64,000 nt of DNA from Corinectria fuckeliana. Its lineage: Eukaryota; Ascomycota; Sordariomycetes; Hypocreales; Nectriaceae. The notes below the pieces were generated by a model. That model worked only from the letters and a program-made list of their open reading frames with translations, did no database searches and had not been told where the DNA came from. Where the stretch lies: the NCBI GenBank assembly GCA_019137255.1, contig WPDH01000378.1, forward strand, positions 62,001 through 126,000. The letters are read 5' to 3'. This document shows positions 23,095 through 34,142 of the stretch, piece by piece (position 1 is the first letter of the stretch; the number at the start of each line of letters is the position of its first letter). A program made the position numbers and the translations under genes.

Positions 23095-23306
23095 TGTAAG
23101 AGTTAGCTAATTAGAGTGAGATAGAAAGCTCTAAGGTAGGTATCTATATATTGTAAGACTTTAACTTAGCAAGCAGTTATAAACTGCTTACTAAGATCAC
23201 TAAGTAATCTTACTTAGTAGCTCTTATACTTTTAGTATGCCCTACTTAGCCTAGTACTAGTTCCTTTTAGGGCTAGTCTTTTAGGCTGTAAGCTTATCTT
23301 CTTACA
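23095..23306 (-). repeat. Solo LTR of the Gypsy family
   Basis: This 212-bp sequence starts TGTAAGAGTTAGC and ends CTTCTTACA. It is clearly homologous to the LTRs at 24340 and 31874 and is flanked by the 5-bp duplication ATATT. TG..CA ends are preserved here, unlike in the full element. It implies an earlier insertion of the same family followed by LTR-LTR recombination. Confidence 0.88.
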
Positions 23307-24339
23307 ATATTTAGATCTTTAAAAATAATAAGATTAATCTCTTAATTATTTTATTTTATTAAGAGTAAGTAGAGTTTTTTAGCTATCTAAACTTTATCTT
23401 ATTTTAGATTAATATAAACTTTAAGTATATTTTAAGTAATATTAAGTATAAGATTATCTAGGTAGCTTATAACTAAAAAGCTAGAATTAGTAAGTTACTT
23501 TAAAATATATTTATAATATATTACTAATTAATTACTAGCTATCTCTTTTATCTAAGTAATTATTAACTTAAAGTCTATTAAGACTTATATTACTATATTT
23601 ACTTATATATTTACTTATATAAGAGATAAGTTTTAAATTTCCTCTTACTAGTATTATATTTATAGTATTAGAATATAAGAGGTTATATTAGATTAAGACT
23701 AGTTATATATTAAAAGTATATATCTTATAATATATTATAAATATATTACTAATATTAGTAAGTCTTAATACCTATTTAAGCTAAAAGGTTAATTTAAAGT
23801 ATAAGAATTATATATTATAAGCTATATACTATATATACTTTTACTAAGTTTATTATAAGTATAGTATTAATAAGAATTTATAATATATTATTAATATATT
23901 ACTAATAAAAGTAAAGAAAATATATAACTCTATATAGGATTACTTATAAGATAAAAAAATAATATTTAATATAATATTAGCTCTAAGAGACTATAAATTA
24001 TAAGATACTTACTATTAAACTTATAATCTTCTTTAAGTAGGTAATATTTCTATATAAACTCTTATAATATATTACTAATATATTATATATAGCTTTTTCT
24101 ATCTTATATTACTAGGTTTAATATAAGTAAGATCTTATTATTATAGCTAGATTATACTTTAGCTACTCTTAAATAACTTAAAGTTAATAAAATAGCTATA
24201 AGAGATCTACTAATTATATTAAGTAATTATATAAGACTTCTTATTAAGTAAGTAGTTAATATAGTAGTATTTTAAAAGTTATTAAAGTATAAGTAATAAT
24301 TAATAACTTAATAATATATTACTAACTATAATAGAAATA

Positions 24340-24550
24340 TATAAGGGTTAGCTAATCAGGGTGAGATAGAAAGTTCTAAGGTAGGTATCTATATATTATA
24401 AGACTTTAACTTAGCGAGTAGTTATAGACTGCTCGCTAAGATCACTAAGTAATCCTACTTAGTGGCTCTTATACCCTTAGTGTGCCCTACCCGGCCCGTA
24501 CTAGTTCCTCCTGGGGCTGGTCCCTTAGGCTATAAGCTTATCTTCTTATA
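24340..24550 (-). repeat. 3' LTR of the chromovirus (left copy)
   Basis: It is 211 bp, starts TATAAGGGTTAGC and ends TTCTTATA, and is preceded by the duplication AAATA (24335-24339). The terminal TG/CA have become TA/TA. It differs from the right LTR at roughly 17 sites, all transitions by my reading. Confidence 0.92.
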
Positions 24551-24566
24551 ATTACCCTCTCCTTAG
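24551..24566 (-). other. Polypurine tract next to the 3' LTR
   Basis: On the minus strand the bases before the left LTR read AAGGAGAGGGTAAT, a typical plus-strand primer site for a Gypsy element. This fixes the orientation of the element. Confidence 0.65.
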
Positions 24567-24989
24567 GCTATCTAGTCTCTAGATATGCGAGTCTGTCTTT
24601 AGTTATTATAATTAATATTATTTTGTTATTACTACGCTACTATCACTTAGGACCTTAGTTAGCATGGTAATATGGTGGTTAGTTAGCGCCCGCTCTATAG
24701 CTGTTATATAGCTGTTAGTTATAGGGCTTTATATTAATAGTAGGCCTATTAGTTAGCAGTCTATTAGTGGCTGTTAAGCTACGGACTGCGCTAGTGTACT
24801 TGTTTGTTTTCTTTTTCTTTCTCTTACTTATACTAACTTCTTCGTAATATCTTTTATTATTTAGTTCTCCCTCTCTAAACCTCTATAAGTTGTCTCATCT
24901 TATCACTTCCTTCTATTACTTATAACACTTAAACTATAAAAGTATTATTATTAGTCTGCTTATCTTGTTATTACTAATTTATCGCTAGG

Positions 24990-26492
24990 ATGTCTCTTAT
25001 TTACATAGGGGATATTCTCTATTAGTTTAACAGAGATACTCTTTTTGACTAGATGTTTATTAGGGATACCTCTTGCTTCTTTTGTTTAATATAGAAAGCT
25101 AACTAGTTTAGTCTGTTATATATCTATAGTTCTCTTAAAGCCTGTTATATCTATTACGAGTAATCTAAGCAGAAATATACTACTATAAGTTTATTAAGTT
25201 CTTACTGCTTTCTATATATTACTAATATCTCTAAGATTCCCCTAAAGCTTTATAGTACTATAGCAGTCTTCTAGAACAAGTTGACTATATATTACTTTTA
25301 TAATAACCCTAAGGAGTGTTCCTCTAGTCGCTAAGCGACCCTTTATAAGCCTCTATCTAGCATATCACGCTAGCATATTTAGCGTGCTACTAATAAGACT
25401 ACATCTACTTTTTAAACTCTTGCTAACAGCCTGTCTAGTATTACTAGCACTAGTGCTAAGAAGTCTAGCTAGTTAACTAAGAAAGTACTTAGTTTCTTAT
25501 TCCAGTTAATTAAGGCTTAGACTACTATTAACACCTTAAGGTTCTACTAGGATACCAGCCTCTTAGAGGATGTTTCTCTAACTAAATTAGATTATCATAT
25601 TAAGGCCGCCTAGCCTCTTTATCTTTATAATAATAGTACTACCCTTACTATTCATATAGCAGTTTTTTAACTACTTTACATATTTATCACCTCTGTTACT
25701 AATATTAAAGAGAAAACACTCTAGGCTTTCCTTATGTCTATTAAGCGTGCTACTATCTCTACTGTTATTAAGGCTTATAACTGTGGTATCTAGGCCCTAG
25801 TATGCTAAGTTAGCTTCCTAAACTAAGAACCTTTTTGCTATAAGGCTGTTAGTAGCCCTTCTTGTGATATTAGGTCTAAGTTTAGCAGTTCTGATATTAA
25901 GTCTTCTGCTTTATTTACTACCACCTTGCTTATTACTTACTTACACCCCACCTTTATTTCTATCTCTAATCTTAATAAGACTCCTACTAAGCTTACTATT
26001 ACTTTACCTGTTACTCACACTTGTACTACCTCTCCCTCTGCTCTTCTGTCTCTTATTATTTAGTCTCCTAATAGTATTTAGATCCTAGATAACCTAGAGA
26101 GCTTTTAGCTCCCTAACAACCTGGCTTTTAAGCTAGACTTTAGCGCTTAGGCTCCTTCTTTAGGGTTAGACCTATTAGCTATTTCTTCTCTTATCGCCTA
26201 AGCTTTAACAACTTCTTATTATTCTGCTAGTCGCCTAGATATTACTAACCCCCCTTCTGCCTTAGCTTTTACTACCTGTAAGTATACCTATAAAACTAAG
26301 ATCCCTAAGATGCCTGCCTAAGTTATTAATTCTAGTAGTAAGTCACTCTTACTCTCTACTTACCCTCTTAAGCGAGCTAAGTATATACCTCTAAAGACTT
26401 ATTCTTTAAAGTCTAGTAAGTTAGGTATTTCTAATATTATATCCTCGCTCTCTGCTCCCTATAGCGCCTTAGCGAAGAAGTCTTAGAAGTGA
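24990..26492 (+). pseudogene. RIP-interrupted accessory ORF antisense to the chromovirus pol
   Basis: From ATG 24990 one reading frame runs 500 codons to TGA 26490-26492 without any frameshift. Every internal stop is TAG or TAA, as expected when tryptophan or glutamine codons mutate by RIP. The encoded protein is rich in Ser, Thr, Lys and Leu. Near its N-terminus it has CFFCL and, about 23 residues later, KACYIYYE, so a C-x2-C pair followed by a Cys with a Tyr where a partner Cys could have been: a possible zinc-binding module. A CT-rich leader precedes the ATG. It lies between the chromodomain end of pol and the 3' LTR, on the opposite strand. I do not recognise the family. A frame this long surviving in such DNA argues that it was coding before RIP. 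Confidence 0.55.
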
Positions 26493-26699
26493 TCTCTATT
26501 ATAGTTTATATTCTCTATAAGACCCTCCTAGCTTTAGGTATTAGGTTAGTAGCTATTTATTTTTTTAATTAGTAGTAACCCTAGTAGTATCTAGTAGTCT
26601 ATTCTTCTAGTAGTGTCTAGCTACTTAGGTATTACTAGTAATTTGTGTTCTTATTACGCTTTTAGTACTATAGTTTATCTATTTGTTATCTTATTTCTT

Positions 26700-29600
26700 A
26701 TATGTTTACTTCCTCTGCTTATAATACCTTTATACTAACTTTATTATATTCTCTAAGTGGGCTACTAGCTCCTAAGTGTTATATTCTACTAGCTACCCTA
26801 CCTATTTGACTTAGTAGAATATTTATCTTATATCTTTCTTATAGTTAACTACTTTCTTAACCTTCTACTTATTATCCTCTTCTTCTAGTTTAGGTAGTTT
26901 TAGTGGTTTTTCTGCGCCTAGTTAGCACTCTTTAAACTATAGTTCTAAGAGTTTAACTAGAAAAATATTATATATTCGCTAATATTATTCTAAAAGGTAT
27001 ACTTAGTATGCTTATTTGCTGATTCTTTTTGTTATTGCTACCTTAATAAATTTTAGTGCTAGCTTCTTATGTTTAAATCAGAAGTTTCTTATTAATAGCC
27101 TAATAGTTTGCCTAATCTTATATTCTTATAGGTTATATCACTTATTATAATATTTAGCCTGTCCCTTTATAGCTTTCTGCTATTATTCCTCTGCTTTAGC
27201 ATATACTTAGCGAAGTATCTTAATATGCTCTTACACTTCTTATATATTTAACTTAAGGTGTTCTAGGGTGTATTTTATAACCCTTAGGTAGTATCTATAA
27301 AGGGCTTATATAGAGGAAACCCTAATAGTATAGTAAGCACTATTATTATAGGCGAAGGCTACTTCTAGGAGCTAGGCTGCCTATTAGTATAGGGTGTTAT
27401 TAGTATACACTTAGAGGTATTTCCTAATAGCTTAGTTAGTCCTCTCTATTTGTCTGTCTATCTGTGGGTAGTATATAGTAGATAGCTGCTAACAGGTTGC
27501 TTATTCTTTTATTAGGTCTTTCTAAAACTTGCTTATAAACAGCTTATCTTTATCGCTAATAATCCCTTTAGGTAAACTATATCTATACTTAATATGTTTA
27601 TATAGGAGCTATATTATTTCTACTATGTTAAGTATCTTCTTTATAAGGATAAAAAGTATATATTTTATTATATAGTATATAATTACTAGTATAGTGTTAT
27701 ATTTCTTACTATTAGCTTAGGTGCTTTTTAGCAGTCTTATAATAAAGTTAATACTGATTTCTTAAAAAGGGTAGGCAGGTATTAGTAGGGATTATAGCTC
27801 TCTATAGGGCTTATATCTCAGTGTGTAAGCACCCTAGCAATATTAGCACCTTAGGGTGTAGTCTTTTATATTATCTAAGATTTAGTTCTAATAGAATTTA
27901 CATGTAATAAGGTCTAAGATCTTTACTGCTCCTATATGTCCTAAGCAAGAGTTGTTATAGTGTTAGCAGAGGATTTCCCTTCTTATTATATATTCTTCTA
28001 AGATAACTAGTCTTCCTTTAAAGAATAGCATTTCTTGCTTATTATAGTAATAAGCTCCTCCTATAGTATTATAAACCTTTGCTAACTACTGTTAGCAGAA
28101 TTAATCTCCCTTTTGTAATTCTTATACCAGCTCTTCTAGTTTGCTTAAGGGCTGATTAAGAAAGGCTATCTCTCCTCTTATAAGCCTTTTTATAACTAGG
28201 CGGGGAATATATTAGTCTGGGATAACTATTATGATTACTAAAGGTATCTCTTATAATCTCAGCTTAGCTAGTAGTCACTATCTAGTCGCTAAGTCTTTAG
28301 GCGTTTTGCCTTTAGCTCTTCTAGCCTAGGTAGTAATAGCTAAGATAGTAATAAGCTTATCCTTAAGACTAGCTTATATAGCTTAAATAAATATATTAAC
28401 TATCCTCTTTTCTACGCTCTTAGGGATTTATGTGATTACTTAGTAGAGGTCTTCTAGTAATTCTCCTGCTAACTTAAGTTTTACTGCTAAAGTTAGAAGC
28501 ATATCTGCGTATAAGATCTCTCCTACTATATAATCTAGCCTTTATAACAGGCTGTCCGCCAGGTTTGTCTTACCTGGCTAGTACTTAATATTAAAGTCAA
28601 AAGGTACTAATCTGTATACCTATCTGGCGAGCCTTTCTTAAAAGTCTCTTACTAATACTTTTATAACACCTGTAAGGGCTATATAGTCTGTTAATAGTAT
28701 AAACTCATTCTTAAGCCCTAAAAGGTAGTAGCTCTAGTGTTCTAAGCTCTTAATAATAGCTAACAGCTCTTACTAGCTAGTAGCCTAGTATTACTCCTCC
28801 TCTAAGAGTTTCTTAGACTAGTATGCTATAAGGTGCTATTAATTATTAAACAGTTAGGAAAGAATGCTTAATATAGCTATGCTAGATGTATCTGTTTTAA
28901 CTCTTAACTTATGTTTTAGGTCTTAGTGTTAGAGAATAGTCACTAAGTAGAATACCCTTTTTAGCTTCTAGAATACTGCTTCCTTTTTGTTAGTCTAAGT
29001 AAACTCTCTGGTTTTACATCTATTCTAACTGCCTTTTAGTATTACTATAAGGGGTCTTATAATCTTTAAGTATTTGTGAATAAACTTTTAGTAGAAATTA
29101 TAAAACCTTAGGAATACCTATATGTTTTTAAAGCTTAGTGGGGTTAGCTACTTGTTGACTACACAGACTTTACTTAGCTTTATTTTAATGCCTTCTTAGG
29201 TTACTATATAGCCTAGGAACTTGACTTCTTGCTGGTAAAAGGTGCACTTTAATAGCTTTATGTATAGCTAGAAGCTTTGTAATCTCTTTAGCACCTCCTG
29301 TATGTCTTTTATGTGTTAATCTTAGGTTGTTAAGTAAATTAGAATGTTATCTAGATATATAATACAGATAGTGTCTAGTATACTAGCTAGCACTTAGTGA
29401 ATATATGCTTAAAATATTATAAGTATGTTTATTAGCCTAAACAGTATAATATTATACTTAAAGTGCTTATAGCAGGTTCTAAAGGCAGTCTTCTAGTGAT
29501 CCTCTAGCTTAATCTAAATCTAATAGTATATATCCTATAGATTAATCTTTAAGATCTATTACACACCTGTAAGACAGTTTAGTAAGTCTCTAATTAGGGG

Positions 29601-31750
29601 CAGCAGGTAATAGTTCTTAACTGTGATCTTATTTAGATCTTAATAATCTATATAGAGCTGTAAGGTCTTATCCTTTTTTAGTATAAACAGGACTGGGGAC
29701 CTAGTCTTACTAACTAAGGGGCTAATATGCTTACTTGTGATATTCTTAGTGATATACTTATAGAGGACCTCTTACTACTTCCTGTTATAAGAGTATAAGA
29801 GTCTATAAGGTGGTATCTTACCTTCTTTTAGTTTAATTATATACTTTACGCCCTCTAAGATTAAAATCTCTTTTGCTGTGGATTTACTAAATACTCCTCT
29901 AAACTTCTTAAGTTCTAGTAGTAAGATCTCTAACCTTATGTCTACTTCTTCATCTAAAACAGCTATTAGCTGCTTATCTAGTGATAACACACTATATATA
30001 TATATAATATAAGCAGGTTCTCCCCCTCTTACTAGCTCCTCTGTAAAGGTTATAGTATCTATAAGGGTAATAAGCTTATAGCTCTATAAGTATATATAAG
30101 TATTAATAAGAATTCCTTTCTTCCTTATAGAATCTGAGGATAGGAGTAGGTTACTAGCCCTATTAGGATGCTATACCTCTATAAATAGTTGTCTAACCTT
30201 TTGTAGGTATCTCTAGGAGTTAATCAGGAAGAATATTAACTAGTAGACCTGCCTAGTAGGTGTGGTTACCCTGTTAAAACTAGATAGGCTTAGTGCCTTC
30301 TAATCTCTAGTTGCCTTAAGGCCTAACCTCCTGATTAGTCTTATACTAATAAGGTTAACTTAGATATAAGTGTTTATATTTATATAGACTACTTTTTTAG
30401 TATATGCTTATAGAGTGATTACCCTTTCTTAAATAATATGCCTAATTAGTATTATCTTTAGTATTAGCGCTAGGGTTTTAGTAGTGTTTTTAGCGCCTAC
30501 TTGTTTCTTAAGGAGTCTAGCTTTTCTACTTGCGTACTTGTAAATTATACTTTTGCTAGAGGTGGGCTTAGTGTCTAGTTGGTGTTAATACTGGGGTTTC
30601 TTTTAGCTGCCTGATAATCTCTTACTAGATGTCTAGTCTTGTTATAATTATAATACTACACTCCTAGTCGGTTAGTTAATCCTCTACTGTATGTAGGGCG
30701 GTCTGCTAGTGGGTTGGCTGGGGGTAGGTTCTTAGATGGTTAGGGGTATATATAATTTCTTGTGTTGTTTTATGTTTCTTTAGGGTCTTAGCTTCTAGCT
30801 TGTCTTATGTTAGTAGTCTTCTTAGACCCCTCTTAGGTGTGGTTACTAGGTTTGTGTTTTCGCCCTTCACTTTATGACTTGTAGTTATATTAGATATATA
30901 ATTATAGCCTCTCTGCCTTATTAGCCACGTCTCGCGCCTATAGAAGATTAACCTTCTGACGGTCTATTTCTCTTTTCAGCTGGTTTTTAAGCTTATGATA
31001 ATATTAGTGAGCTAGGTCTGCCTGGTCTTTAAGGTCTAGAGTGCCTATAGAGGTGTGTAAGGTGGTCTACAAGTTAAAATGGTCTATTAGCGACTGGTTG
31101 TTATGCTGTTAGATCTCTATTAATTCGTCTTATAGTTACCTCTCTTATAAGCCTGTATTAATATATCTCTTATAAATAAAGTTAAGATAGTCTTACTAGG
31201 TTAGGTTAATAAGGTTCCTCTTATAGTTATGCTATTTAGTCTGTCTAGCTATATAGAGCTTAGTTATAGACTATTTGATTTTCTGTGTGTTAGTACAGTT
31301 AGGTTAGAGGCTGTTTTCTAACTCTATAGTGTGAATCTAGTTATTAACCTTTACCTCTATAGTATCCTTAAGTAGTATTATATAGTTATAGGTAAGAGGT
31401 TTTTTCTAATCCTGCTTAGGGTTACTTATAGAGTGTTAGACTAGTTAGCGTATTAGCTCTATTTATACTGCCTGCTGTTTAGCTAGGATCTTTAAGAAAT
31501 CCTGTATATCTAAGCTGCGTACTAATATTAGGGTTTGCTGCTCTTATGTTACTAGTTGATTGCTAAGGATCCGCTTATGTGACCTAGGTGGTAGCTTTAC
31601 TAATAGGTTATAGTTACTTTTAGACCTCTTATATTAGGTTTCCTAGCTCTTCTCCTTAATATCTCCTAGCTCTAGTTTATATGCTAGTTTTACTGACTTA
31701 ATTATTTCTAGCATGATTTGTTCTGTTTATAGTGGTTTTATCGCCTAGTA
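26700..31750 (-). pseudogene. Degenerate gag-pol of the chromovirus
   Basis: Read from right to left. Gag-like sequence lies near 31.2 kb (SKTILTLFIRDILIQAYKRG). A reverse transcriptase N-terminal part spans 29990-29775 (LKEGKIPPYRLLYSYNR). RT blocks follow, including SPVLFILKKDKTLQLYIDY and the catalytic site as IIYLDNILIY near 29360, where YLDN replaces YLDD. Integrase follows: the zinc-finger and MKPYG-like region near 27.9-27.8 kb (RYKPYRELQSLLIPAYPF) and YYPQIDRQIERTN near 27450. A chromodomain-like segment lies at about 26.87-26.70 kb (YKVKKVVNYKKDIR). Tens of TAG/TAA codons interrupt it. The D-to-N change at the RT active site alone would abolish activity and is a G-to-A transition. 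Family and orientation are certain; exact limits are approximate. Confidence 0.88.
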
Positions 31751-31873
31751 TACACTGCTTATAACACAACCTAGTGTTAGTGCGTGACTTATTTAAGCTG
31801 GGGTTTATTAGAGGTTTGTTATTATCTTTCTATTTGTGCTAATCACCCAGGTAGGTAAAAGAAGTTAAAGAAT

Positions 31874-32084
31874 TATAAGGGTTAGCTGATTAGGGTAAGA
31901 TAGAAAGTTCTAAGGTAGGTATCTATATATTATAAGACTTTAACTTAGCGAGTAGTCATAAACTGCTCGCTAAGATCACTAAGTAATCTTACTTAGTGGC
32001 TCTTATGCCCTTAGTATACCCTACCTGGCCCGTATTAGTTCCTTCTGGGGCTGGTCCTCTAGGCTGTGAGCCTATCTTCTTATA
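31874..32084 (-). repeat. 5' LTR of the chromovirus (right copy)
   Basis: It is 211 bp, same length as the left LTR, and is followed by the target duplication AAATA (32085-32089). Because pol is on the minus strand this is the promoter LTR. Confidence 0.92.
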
Positions 32085-33989
32085 AAATAAGATATTTAAC
32101 TTAAATAAGATTACTTAATAAGTAGCTTATACTAGTATAAGTATTTATCTTAGCTATAAAAATAATTTAGTTAAAAAGTGATTTTAATAGGATAATTAGT
32201 AAAAAAGTAAGAATTTTAATATATTATTAATAATATATTACTAATATATTATAAGGTTATACTCTTAGTAAAGTACTTATAGTTAACTATAAGACTAGTA
32301 TTAAAATAACTTACCTATATATTAGTTAAGAGTAATAAGCTAGCTAAGAGTTATATTAATTATATCTTCTTTTTTATTAAACCTAATAGCTTTATAATAT
32401 ATTTTATTAAGATAGTTTATATTATTATTTAGTATATCTTAGTATATCTTTTATTTAATAATATATTAATAATAGCTTATCTCTCTTAGTAGTTAGTAAG
32501 CTACTTTAAGTATTATATAAAATATAATAAAAGAGCTATAACTATAAGTTTAGATATTATATTTTTAAAAGAAAATTATAAAGATAAATCTTAAGAAGTA
32601 ATAGCTAAAGTTATAAAAGCTAAAAATAGAAATAAGACTTAAAGGTAAATAATATATTATTTATAAATTATTATACTATAATTTTTTTTTTATTTAAACC
32701 TCTTACTCTTAACTATCTTAACTATAATCTTCTTAGTCTTAACCTTCTTAGTCTTAAACTTCTTAGTCTTATACTTCTTATTATTATTAATATTAATAGT
32801 CTTATATAAATTAATATAGTAAGCCTAGACTATATAGTTCTAAGTAGTATTAAAAAAGAGGTAAACTATAATATATTATTAATAGATTATTAGTAAATTT
32901 TTTTTTTATACTTACTAGTAGGTATATTTATAATACTCTTCTTTATATAAGTATAATAGGAATTCTTAGCCTAAATTCTAATTACTAACTTTATTTTTTT
33001 ACCTTAAGGCTAATAATATATTAGTAATATATTAATAATTATAACCTAAAAAAACTTATATTTTCTTTCTTATATTTACTATTACTAGTCTTATAATATA
33101 GTATATTAAGATTATTAATATTATAAATAACTATTATAAGAATAATAATAAAAAAAAGCTAAAAATTAATTAGTATATAAGTTTAATAATATATTAATAA
33201 TATATTATTTTAAACCTTTTATATAAGATAGTAGTCTAATACTAGTTTAATTTACTTTTTAGCTAAGCTAAGTATTTTACTTAGTATTTTAAAAAAAAAT
33301 ATAAATAGCTAAAAGAAATAATATATTAATAATAACTTACTATTAGTATTTTTAATTTCTTATATAGTATTAGCCCTTTTATATATAGTAAAAATCTTAA
33401 ACTTATAAACTTTTTTAATATATATCTTAAGGTTTAAAAAATAAGTAAACTAATAGTCTTAGTAAAAAAGATTAATAATATATTATTAATATATTATTAA
33501 AAACTTATATTCTAGTATAATCTCTTACTAGTTATTAATATATAATAAAAAACCTTACCTAATAGAAAAATAACTATATTATCCTCCTAATAAATAATTA
33601 ATAAAAAAAAGATAATATATTATTAATATATTATAATATAATAGTAAGTAGTTTTATAAGCTTAGTAATAACTTATAATACTTTTACTACTTTTAGTAGG
33701 TTTACTATTATAATACTTAAAGTATTATAAGTAGTTATTAAGTAAATACCTAGTTTACTAAAATATAATACTTTATTAATATATTATTAATAAGTATAAA
33801 AAGAGAGAAAATAATATATTATTAATTAATTACTATTAAGTATAATATAATATAAAAGAAGAAAAAAAAATAATATTTTATTAATTAATTATTAGTATAA
33901 TAAGTAAGAGAAAAAAGAAAGTAATTATAATATTAAAAAAAGAGAAATTTTTTATAAGTATAAGAGAATAATATATTAATTAAGCTTAG

Positions 33990-34141
33990 CTAAGAGGTGC
34001 TCTACTTTTTTTAAATTCTAACTAATTATAATTATTAGACTACCTCTTAGGTTAACTCACAAAAAACCCACTTTAACCCCTACTAGCGCTACCACCCCTC
34101 AGGTTAGGTCTAAGATCACCCCTCAGGTTGTCTACATCCCC
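33990..34141 (-). repeat. Right long terminal inverted repeat
   Basis: Inverted copy of 20916-21069, ending CAGGTTGTCTACATCCCC. It keeps more G and C than the left copy (for example CACCCCTCAGGTT where the left copy corresponds to AACCTAAGAGGTG), so it is the less mutated end. Confidence 0.85.
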
Positions 34142-34142
34142 T

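Larger units (their letters stand above)
24340..32084 (-). mobile_element. Full-length Ty3/Gypsy chromovirus LTR retrotransposon (RIP-degraded)
   Basis: Two 211-bp LTRs (24340-24550 and 31874-32084) and the 5-bp duplication AAATA (24335-24339, 32085-32089) define the element. Reverse transcriptase lies upstream of integrase on the minus strand, the Ty3/Gypsy order, and a chromodomain follows integrase. A purine-rich tract on the minus strand directly abuts the left LTR, confirming that transcription runs from right to left. Coding regions are full of TAG/TAA codons but largely collinear. The internal region is less AT-rich than the surrounding host element, so it is a younger insertion. It also carries a plus-strand frame at 24990-26492. 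Confidence 0.93.
20916..34142. mobile_element. Unclassified 13.2-kb element with long terminal inverted repeats, carrying nested retroelements
   Basis: The left 154 bp (from GGGGATGTAGACAACCTGAG) and the right 152 bp are inverted copies that differ mainly by transitions. The outer ends are flanked by ATTGACTT on both sides, with a one-base ambiguity at the right end. Without the nested solo LTR and chromovirus the host element is about 5.3 kb of extremely AT-rich DNA with no readable protein. Long inverted repeats and an 8-9 bp duplication would suit a Mutator-like element or a large non-autonomous derivative, but no transposase supports this. The alternative, a chance palindrome, is unlikely given 150 bp of co-linear similarity plus the duplication. 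The host DNA is far more degraded than the retroelement inside it, so it is older. Confidence 0.75.

Noticed and set aside
25864..26088. A leucine-rich 74-codon frame that looks like a membrane protein
   Set aside because: It is the out-of-frame reading of the 24990-26492 frame; CTN/TTA-rich composition makes spurious hydrophobic peptides.
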